Source of the DNA: Maniola hyperantus
Taxonomy: Eukaryota > Arthropoda > Insecta > Lepidoptera > Nymphalidae
Direction: 5' to 3'
NCBI RefSeq assembly: GCF_902806685.2
Contig: NC_048537.1
Coordinates: forward strand, 12,732,720 to 12,796,719
DNA length: 64,000 nucleotides
Position 1 is the first letter of the stretch. Each line of letters starts with the position of its first letter. Below the pieces are notes generated by a model. It saw only the letters and a list, made by a program, of their open reading frames with translations, was not told the DNA's origin and searched no databases. Below are positions 56,329 to 64,000 of the stretch, one piece after another. The translations under genes were made by a program, and so were the position numbers.

Positions 56329-57126
56329 ATCACTTCTTAGTTATTTTCATTATATTATATTAATTATATAGACTAGGTATTTCTTACAATAATATCATAA
56401 TATCATGACAATCGTCAAACAAACACTAGCATGTGTCAATACCTATCTCGAACAGCCCAGTACAGCAGTGTCGTCGGAAGGGGCGACGGGAACCCAAATC
56501 ACCTGTCAAACTGCAACTCTTCGTAATCGCAGCCGATATCTGCAGACGTCTTTGTCGCCACTTCGCCAGTGAATGACCGCCTTTATCGAGGCGGAATTTC
56601 GGTTTAAGTTTAGGATTGAGTTTCTTGTCTTGTGTGAAACTATTATTATAATATGCCTACAGATAAGTATATCACAGGCTTCAAACCTAGCGACGATAAA
56701 CAAAAATCCAAATGCTCTTCGATTCCAGCATAAGCGAGAGACATCCTCAAAACATGTTGGATAAACTACTTTAAAAATAATTATTAAATACCCCGCCTCA
56801 TACCCCAATTGCTATCTCGACCTGTCGTGTACAGTTTCTAATTTTCTATCTCCTGAAAAGTAAAGGTACAATGCGGATTCGCCTCTAGTCTAGATTGTTT
56901 GATTTTCTCATCTATGTTTGAAGACCACGACACACTTATTTCAAAAATACACGGACTGAAATATTTGTAAAAAAATCTTCGAGCCTGCTATCCGTGAACT
57001 TTAAAACTACATATTATTAAGTACATATTATTTTTATGTAAATGTACCAAACCACATACACAATAATAATTTGTAAAGCGTGTCTACAAAATTTTATTGA
57101 GTTTTATTTCTTAGTATTCAAATAAG
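56329..57126. other. Intergenic DNA with a family P end fragment
   Basis: 56790-56834 is a right end of the GC-rich MITE (CCCCGCCTCATACCCCAATT, CTATCTCGACCTGTCGTGTA). The rest is AT-rich without a gene. Confidence 0.4.
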
Positions 57127-57430
57127 TGCTGTGATAGCCTAGTAGTTAGGACGTCCGCCTTCTAATCGGAAGTCGGGGGTTCGATCCCGGGCACGCACCT
57201 CTAACTTTTCGGAGTTATGTGCGTTTTAATTAATTAAATATCACTTGCTTTAAGGTGAAGGAAAACATCATGAGGGAACCTTGCATGCCTGAGAGTTCTC
57301 CATAATGTTCTCTAAGGTGTGTGAAGTCTACCAATCCGCACATGGCCAGCGTGGTAGACTATGGCCAAAAGTCTTCTCTCAAGGAGACCCGTACTTTGTA
57401 GGGAGCCGGCGATGGGTTGATCATGATGAT
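57127..57430 (+). mobile_element. SINE A, full length, well preserved
   Basis: A box TAGCCTAGTAG, B box GGTTCGATCCC, complete body and (ATGAT)n end at 57430. Confidence 0.9.
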
Positions 57431-59450
57431 CCAAATAAAAAATTCGTTTGTAGGGGGTACGATTGAGGGGTAGGAAATGGTATATGGCGCCCAAAACGGG
57501 ATCAGCAATTTGATATAAGATTATGGATTGGTTAAACCTCTAAATTCAGTAAGTTGGATCTACTACTCAGATAAGTTTTAAGTTTTAAGCTACCCTCATT
57601 ATGTACTAGTATGTTTTTGTTTATAATTACTTTCTCAAAAACTACTACCTACCTCCGCCAATAAGAATGTTTCACTTTCGATATGTTTTAGGAGAAATAT
57701 TTAGTAGATTATAATATGTATTGTACTTTGATTCATTTCGATTTTCGATGGAGCAACTTCAGCTATTTTACATAGGTCAAAGGTTTGTTTGTAAATAAAA
57801 GTCATATATTCAATATCGTACTATATATTCATTAAATTTTCGTTTATATAATTGAATGGAATAAAACATTTAGCCAATAAGGTATATGCATGTACTTTTA
57901 TTATTTATTATCTACATCGTCAAGTATAAAAAGTATCATTCATGAAAAATATAGGAAAAATATATAAAATAATCATGTAAAACTACAATCAGATTCAGAT
58001 AGTTAAAATTTGGCTTTCAATTCATTAAATTATGTACCTAATTATGAAGTATTAAATAAAAAATTTAATGTGTAGTTTATAGATATTGTACCTAGATATA
58101 ATTTCATGTCGGTAAAGATTACGAAAAATATATTTTGAAGCTAATTTGAAGCACATGCATATTCCCTATTATTTTCAATATCTAAGCAGTAAATGCTTAA
58201 ACCACTTGTGAGCCTAGTGACGTAGTTTTAATAAAAACCTTATTTAACATTAATAAAATATTTACAGTATTTGGAAATATCATCACAGCTTCACAAAACA
58301 AGCATAACATTTGTAATAACAAAACAATTTGATAGCGGTTACCACTAGTGATGTGTCTAAAAACTATAAAACAATACGAGTATAAGAAACCGTATGAAAT
58401 AAACAGCCTCCATATGTATAAATGCGTAAATACTGTAACAGCGTACTTTATATACAAAATAATATTCTGGTTCCACTAAGCAATGTAGCATAAGTATTTT
58501 GACGTTATACGCCGATATATTTTGTATGTGTTGGGTATTTTTGGCAAAAAAATACAAATTAACTATCATAATCCAAATTATTTTTACTGTTTTTTAATCT
58601 ATTTTTAAATACTTGCGATATATTGCTTAGGAAAATCAGTGATCGAACTTTATTATTTGTGTAATAACCTATTTTTATGATCAATCTTTGGATTGAGTAA
58701 TACCTAACTAGCAAATGTGAAGGAATGTGCGTAATCTTTATAGTAAATAATATCACTTATTTGATACAACATCTAGATACATAGACAAGCCGAACTATTT
58801 AGGCCTTCTAAGAATAAGGAGTAATTTTTAATCCAATAATATCATAATAGTAATTATGTGCAATATAGTTTTTTTATTCTAATCTTTTATTAATGACTCA
58901 TTATTATTTAAACCGGATTTACATTATAACAATGATTGAATTCCTAAAAATCTACGTCTTTATTATACAGGTCTTAGCATAAATTTAACATAAATGGAAA
59001 CTTTGGTTAGTTTTCCATTTATTATATTTCGCTAACATTTACAATAATTCGATAAAACTACATTAATAAATAAAGCTTATACTAATAATGTACAAAACAG
59101 AAGTACTAAATAGTACATTTTGAGATTCTTCTACTATTGTGACATGTATATTTGAAGCAATAGATAGGTATTTATAATAGAAACTTATTGTTACTTTATA
59201 CTGCTTCAAAATATCTTTAGTTCAAAACTTACACTAAACGAAATTATGTATACCATTCTAAAAGTACATCCCTAATCGACGCCACTTTGCCGCCATATTT
59301 AACACTACATGGCACTGTATACCATAACGATTCATATTCAGTCTTTCGTATTAAATATTCTGACTTCACGAAGACAAATTTCTAATCACAAACGATCATA
59401 CCTAATCAATTTATAATTTACAACAATGCTGTTTTGCTATAATAATACAT
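57431..59450 (-). other. dve 3'UTR and downstream flank
   Basis: Very AT-rich and free of recognisable repeats for about 2 kb, unlike the DNA to its left, which fits a long 3'UTR of the homeobox gene that stops at 59451. Several minus-strand AATAAA/ATTAAA hexamers occur; the real 3' end cannot be chosen from sequence alone. Confidence 0.4.
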
Positions 59451-60113
59451 TCAAACCATTTTCCTCTCGATGGCATGCGGATGTCCAGGATGCGTGTAAT
59501 GACCGGGGGAAGTAGGTTCGTACAAAGACATTTTTAACCTCTTACATTTGGCTCGACGGTTCTTGAACCAGAACTGCACGTTTTTTGACTCAAGACGCGG
59601 AAACTTCTGCCGGTATGGCATCCTGTTCAACTCTTCTGTATATTTGAGTATTAGATTGTGCGATGGGTGGGTGTTCATTGAAAACCATTGTTCTAAGACT
59701 GGTACCTCAGAGACTGGATCTATGAACGTGCGGTTGCGTTTGCGTCGCTCATCAGAGGCTCCAGCGAGTGCTAAATTCAGTCCACTTGCACCTTCTCCAG
59801 GAACAGGACCTACTCCAGGAAATGCGCTCATATACTGGCTCATGTACATAATGCCATGACCAAACATCGGGTGATTCGGTACCATCGGAAATGGTAACCG
59901 ATCAAGATGTGGAGAAGATGGTCTATAGTGACGCTCTTGAACCATTTCGTCGTCAGAAGGAATATCTTGATCATCTCCACCTCCGTTCTCTTCTTCAGTG
60001 TTGTTGTTATTGTTATTATGCGAACTATCACTATTTTTTGCTGGAGATCGATGGGGCGAAGGCATGTGCTCAGATTTGCTCAAATCTCTTGGTTCTTGTT
60101 TGATGTCATGAAT
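59451..60113 (-). CDS. dve: Defective proventriculus homeobox protein, last exon (second homeodomain)
   Basis: 220 codons plus stop. It starts after the acceptor TTGTTACAG (60122-60114) in phase 0; TTG/CAG upstream belong to the intron. Residues 1-10 contain IKQE, a sumoylation-type motif. An Asn-rich then acidic linker follows (residues 33-60). Residues about 122-192 form a divergent homeodomain: KRNRTFIDP, VLEQWFSMNTHPS, and recognition helix NVQFWFKNRRAKCKRLK, with Lys at position 50 of the domain (WFKN). Dve is a SATB-related transcription factor. In Drosophila it acts in midgut, wing and photoreceptor patterning, and K50 homeodomains bind TAATCC-type sites. Identification rests on the paired atypical homeodomains. 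The rest of the gene lies to the right, past the window edge. Confidence 0.9.
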   Translation of the reverse strand: MHDIKQEPRDLSKSEHMPSPHRSPAKNSDSSHNNNNNNTEEENGGGDDQDIPSDDEMVQERHYRPSSPHLDRLPFPMVPNHPMFGHGIMYMSQYMSAFPGVGPVPGEGASGLNLALAGASDERRKRNRTFIDPVSEVPVLEQWFSMNTHPSHNLILKYTEELNRMPYRQKFPRLESKNVQFWFKNRRAKCKRLKMSLYEPTSPGHYTHPGHPHAIERKMV

Positions 60114-60231
60114 CTGTAACAAAAAACATTACTTTGAAAATAGCAATATAACGGAGCACAAACTGAAACCATGAAGGTTTGGTTTGTTGCTATGTTGAGT
60201 ACGAAATTCTGAAGTAATAAAATTGTTCTAC
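60114..60231 (-). other. dve: dve intron between the two homeodomain exons
   Basis: 118-bp phase-0 GT-AG intron on the minus strand. AT-rich, no repeats. Confidence 0.85.
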
Positions 60232-61062
60232 CTTTATTATATCCGGTGGCTTGGGAGATACTTTCACATTTTCGTCTCTTTCCTGTTCATTGTTATTTTT
60301 CCTTGTCGTTATAAGAGAAAGTGGTGCATCTGGACTTTCAGGTCTATCATCTGGATTAATATCGCCACCATCGTCTTCCAAATCCGAACCAGCATTTGAC
60401 AGGTTATCTTCAGACATTACTGACATTGGATATCTGCCAGGACTTCCTGAGAGTTGCATGGGACTTTTCATTGAGTGATGGTCATGGGAATTATAGTTGT
60501 CATTGCCAGCCAAGAGTGAACCATTAGTTGGACTATGACTTCTACTGTTGAAACCATTGACTCCAAGGTGAGCTCCTAAACCACCAATATTTCGCAGTTC
60601 TGCTCGCTTCTGTGCTGCTCTTGCATTTTTAAACCAATACACAACGTTGTTCACATCTAAAGGTTTTCGTCCTCGTCTTGACTCTAAATTATTTAATTCT
60701 CGGACATACTGTTGGATTTGCTGTCTACTCGGATGCTGATTTTCAGAAAACCAACGTTGTAACTTTGGTAGCTCTAGCTCAGGATCGAAACTAGTTCGCA
60801 TGCGTGTTTTTTGAGTAGGGTATTGGCTTTGTACAGTTTGTAACGCCGGATGCAAGTGATCTGGCAGTGGATTCAGAGTGGGTGAACGATTTTTTGGACT
60901 AGGTGATGGGTACCGCCGCGGGCTGAAAGGCGGAGGAGGTCTCGGTGAAACTTGAGCACTCCACCAGGATTCAAACTTGCGGCGAGTTTCTTCCGTCGGT
61001 TCATGAAAGTTGTGAGGACCCGGAGTTCTATCTTGTCCGCGACAAATCTGGGCTAGCGTCAC
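60232..61062 (-). CDS. dve: Defective proventriculus homeobox protein, penultimate exon (first homeodomain)
   Basis: Exactly 277 codons, phase 0 at both ends: acceptor TTGCAG (61068-61063), donor AAG|GTAGAA at 60232/60231. It joins ...KPPDIIK to IHDIKQEP... across a 118-bp intron. Residues 2-37 (TLAQICRGQD..., FHEPTEETRRKFESWW) form a compact block before a Pro-rich linker. Residues about 86-156 are the first divergent homeodomain: TRMRTSFDP, LQRWFSENQHPS, NNVVYWFKNARAAQKRAE. The third helix has WFKNAR instead of the usual WFxNRR. A Ser/Asp-rich acidic region (218-245) follows. The N-terminal exons, which in Dve/SATB proteins carry the oligomerisation and CUT-like regions, are not in the window. 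Confidence 0.9.
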
Positions 61063-61966
61063 CTGCAACAATGGAAATTTAAAAAGTTATCTCACACGGT
61101 ACAATGAGTACAAAAAAATAAAAGGAAAAGAAACACAAACAATTTAAGACGGTTTTAAAGAGGTCAGTCTAACCAGTAACAGATACAGAGATAATTGTTT
61201 GAATAAACACCGAGCATTGTTTCACAGAACATCGCCATTAGATTATGAAAATATTAGGCCGGTTGTTAATGTATGTGTCATGCGCGGCCGCTGCGGCTCC
61301 GATACGCGGAGGTGTTTGCTCGGTGGTTAGTGCACATCACTCCTTCGCTACCGCCGAAACTTCAATCATAGCTTGCTCTAAAACAATGAGCGGGAAGGGC
61401 GTCTTTGTAATTAGCATCCACCCACAATACTTTAACAATGTGCCGGCAAACCGATATGGACTAAGTGGTTGTACTAAAATGTTTCGACAGTAGCTTGATG
61501 AGAAAATGTTGCTTCACTTGTGAGCAAACATTGAACGGATTTGTCTATTTCATTCATATTTTACGTTTCACAAGTTCCTCCACGCTGAACCTGCACCTCT
61601 GGTTTTTTGTGGCTTATGTACATGTAGTTCCCATCGTCGGCTTATTTAGCCGTAGAAAATATGTCGCCTATAGACATGAATCGTCTGTCACGCATTCCTA
61701 GGCATTCATATCGAGTTTCTACGTATTTTACCTATAGTATTATGTTAACGGAAATCCCAATTGTCTTACAATAAAATTTTATCCCTTTGACTATATTCGT
61801 ACTCATTTCTACAATATCTAAATCAATCATGTAAAAAATACTACCGCATCAATTTTTTTTCTTCTTCTAAAGAACCGTTTTCACATACATTTCATTCCAA
61901 GACGAATTCAAAGTAGCTATATTTTTAAATTAGAAGCACTAAGCTTCTACTAAGGAGTCAATCATG

Positions 61967-62078
61967 TAATCGCTTGTCAGATTAGAACTAACGCTAGGTT
62001 TGTTTAACCCGTACTTATGCAAGTCTGCCCAATGTCCGTATGTGGTCCATATCACTAGATTAACAATTCCAGCGATTA
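61967..62078. promoter_or_regulatory. Cluster of TAATC (K50 homeodomain-type) sites in dve intron
   Basis: TAATC at 61967-61971 and GATTA at 61980-61984, 62058-62062 and 62074-62078: four cores in 112 bp. K50 homeodomains recognise this core. None has the full TAATCC, and function is conjecture. Confidence 0.25.
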
Positions 62079-62287
62079 CATCGTCAAGAGAGTTGTCAGC
62101 TTCAGTTGCCAAATCAAAGGCAAGTAAAACTGTAGGTACCTACTTTAGTCTGTATGCAACACCAGATTGCGCTTACAAATCATGTCACCGCAAAGCCATT
62201 AATGCACCCAGAGCCGAGGGTAAATTTTGGGTAAGTACTTTACAAAATACATAATTTGACACACGGTATATAGTTCGAAGAAGCGAT

Positions 62288-62478
62288 AGATGTTGGGGTC
62301 CCAAGATGCTGGAATAGCGGCCTCGCACCGGAAAGCGCAAAGTTGGCAGATAGGTGGACAGACGCTAGCAACTAATAGTAGGGACCCGCTGGCCGTACAA
62401 GACCGGTAGTCTGAAGTCCTTACAAAAAAGATAGCCTGGGATAGCCCAGCTGTGGACGTCTATTGGTTGACGACAACG
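62288..62478 (+). pseudogene. LINE pol 3' end and tail, decayed
   Basis: The frame reads RWGPKMLE with a stop, RPRTGKRKVGR, later AQLWTSIG and a stop, with tail CCAGCTGTGGACGTCTATTG. Same family signature as 16412 and 49185. Confidence 0.75.
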
Positions 62479-63179
62479 TCCCTATAAAATCTGACTTTGA
62501 ATTTATTAATGTACACTAATTGCACTTACTATCGGTACTGCCTGAGTCAAATTTAAATTTTTGAAAAGATGCGACCGTTTTTCTTGTTCGTTTTTTTTTG
62601 CTAGGAATGGCATATTTTGAACTAGTGCACGTAGTATATTTACTTGACGATTCAAAAACACTCTGTAAAAGCAATTTATTTATTCGAGTAAAATGCGACA
62701 GGTGGGCTTATAGCTGATTCAAAAACGTTAGAGATAAAGTTTTTCACATCACCTTTCCTTATTTCAATATTGATTGTAAGTAGGTATATCATAATATAGG
62801 TAAGGAAAATGTACTGCCATCTAAATTTCAGCTTTTATAATTTGGCATTAGCTCTCGACTATAAGCCTAGCCCGAGTGATACGTTAATCCGGCTCTTTGT
62901 TTAGTGTTTTTAAATAGTGCGGTCATATTTGCTTTTAGATATTGTCTACTTCATCTACATATAAGATTTACGAGAGCTGGCGCCTGGTGATAACTTTATC
63001 ACGTGTTAGCTGGAGAGCTGGTGGGAAATTTTGAGAAAAAGCTTGATAATTTCATCAAGTAACTAGTAACAACCTTCCTAACACAGTAAATACCTAATGT
63101 TCATTGTGGGCATATAATATGTGAGTAGTAAGTCCTAAGTTCGATACACAGCAGCGATAACTAAACTACTATACTACGA

Positions 63180-63580
63180 TACTCCTTCAAGGTTAGTCCA
63201 CTTCCTTACTTATTAGTTTGCATAGTCACTTACCACCACGTGAAATGTCGTCATGTCAGTCAAGGGCTAACTTGTAATAAGTGAATTAAACAAAATGGAT
63301 TTGTAATGAAATGGTAATTTGGGAATTTCTAATTTCTAATTTGCCTCTCGTCTCGTCTGGAACGTTTCAAACGTGGCTTCTTACCAGCCAACCGACAAAA
63401 CCGTACCGACAAATGATTTAGCGTTCCGGTACGATGCTGCATAGAAAGAAATCAATTAGGTAGGGATATGAGTTTATCCAGTGAGTTTATTGGACTAGGT
63501 TAATCCGCTATCACTTTAAACTCCATCATCACCTACAAGATGAGATCGTATTTAAGGACTAGTTTGTATCTGAACAAAAA
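63180..63580 (+). mobile_element. Two SINE B fragments in the dve intron
   Basis: 63180-63300 contains CATAGTCACTTACCACCACG and GTCAAGGGCTAACTTGTA. 63355-63580 contains CGACAAAACCGTACCGACAA, GCGTTCCGGTACGATGCTGC and GACTAGTTTGTATCTGAACA. Both are reverse complements of SINE B blocks and are decayed. Confidence 0.65.
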
Positions 63581-64000
63581 ACGAAATCATGGAACACTTT
63601 TTCTGCCAGCAGATTCGTATGAATTTACGATTTACGAATTTTATCAACAAAATATAATAAGGACCTCTGCTGGAGTTAATAGCTCCACCGTGTTAATCTA
63701 AATACCACGTATATATAGTCATGCCCACCGATGGTAGGGGACTTACTGACATGATAATAAAACTGCTTATCAAGCACGCACTCGAAATTTTCCAACGGCT
63801 CTCGTGCTATGTAATCTGCCTCTGTACGTAATTCGGTGTTTTATTGCGAACAACACTTGATATCCTACATACGTTCTAATCACTAAGGACAAATTAAAAG
63901 ACAATGGGCTTAACTCTTATCTGATATTAGTTACATCTTGTGTACTTACGCTACTTTACGCTCATACAGGAATTAATATAATTTTATTACTGTGTCCTAA

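Larger units (their letters stand above)
61063..64000 (-). other. dve: dve intron, open at the right edge
   Basis: No minus-strand coding exon recognised. 61245-61480 and 61960-62250 are unique, less AT-rich blocks; the second holds four TAATC/GATTA cores. A LINE relic (62288-62478) and SINE B fragments (63180-63580) follow. Plus-strand open frames here show no coding features. Confidence 0.5.

Noticed and set aside
61245..61701. Plus-strand frames inside the dve intron
   Set aside because: No coding signature; they overlap a unique intron block better explained as regulatory DNA.

Overview
The window looks like nuclear DNA of a moth or butterfly. It is AT-rich, coding DNA is sparse and split by introns, and the non-coding DNA is packed with repeats of lepidopteran type: tRNA-derived SINEs ending in (GATGAT)n, Helitron/MINE-like repeats opening with a GCCCGCGACTTCGTCCGCG-like motif and carrying CAGA or GTCA microsatellites, palindromic MITEs, and 5'-truncated LINE tails. 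There is no bacterial-style gene organisation and no CRISPR. All family assignments come from reading the sequence; no search was run.

Layout. (1) 3-923 (+): last exon of a single-pass membrane protein (partial; possibly windpipe-like), followed by its 3'UTR. (2) 3083-5699 (-): a complete two-exon gene for a secreted/type I leucine-rich-repeat (LRR) receptor of 748 aa. (3) 8468-13655 (-): a paralogous LRR receptor of about 494 aa. Its start codon appears to lie in a separate exon with only four coding bases. The two LRR genes share the intron position and phase after the N-terminal cap and a cytoplasmic PPxYDEALxMPxLN motif, so they are an old tandem duplicate. They run tail-to-tail with gene 1. 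(4) 14-58 kb: about 44 kb with no protein gene that I can support. It holds SINEs, Helitron-like pieces, LINE relics, at least five MITE families (some nested), an LTR/primer-binding-site relic, and a 5.45-kb structure (40286-45738) bounded by two nearly identical 584-bp direct repeats. That structure contains a 56-bp tandem repeat, a G/T-rich array and a 67-bp GC-rich array. (5) 59451-61062 (-): the last two coding exons of the homeobox gene defective proventriculus (dve), carrying two divergent homeodomains. Its upstream exons lie beyond the right edge. 61063-64000 is dve intron, with a small cluster of TAATC sites.

How the parts relate. The three left-hand genes all encode single-pass membrane proteins; at least two are LRR receptors whose tails could bind WW-domain proteins. 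dve is a transcription factor separated from them by the repeat-rich desert, which probably also holds regulatory DNA. No new multi-gene system is evident. The least explained object is the 40.3-45.7 kb direct-repeat-bounded, non-coding structure.
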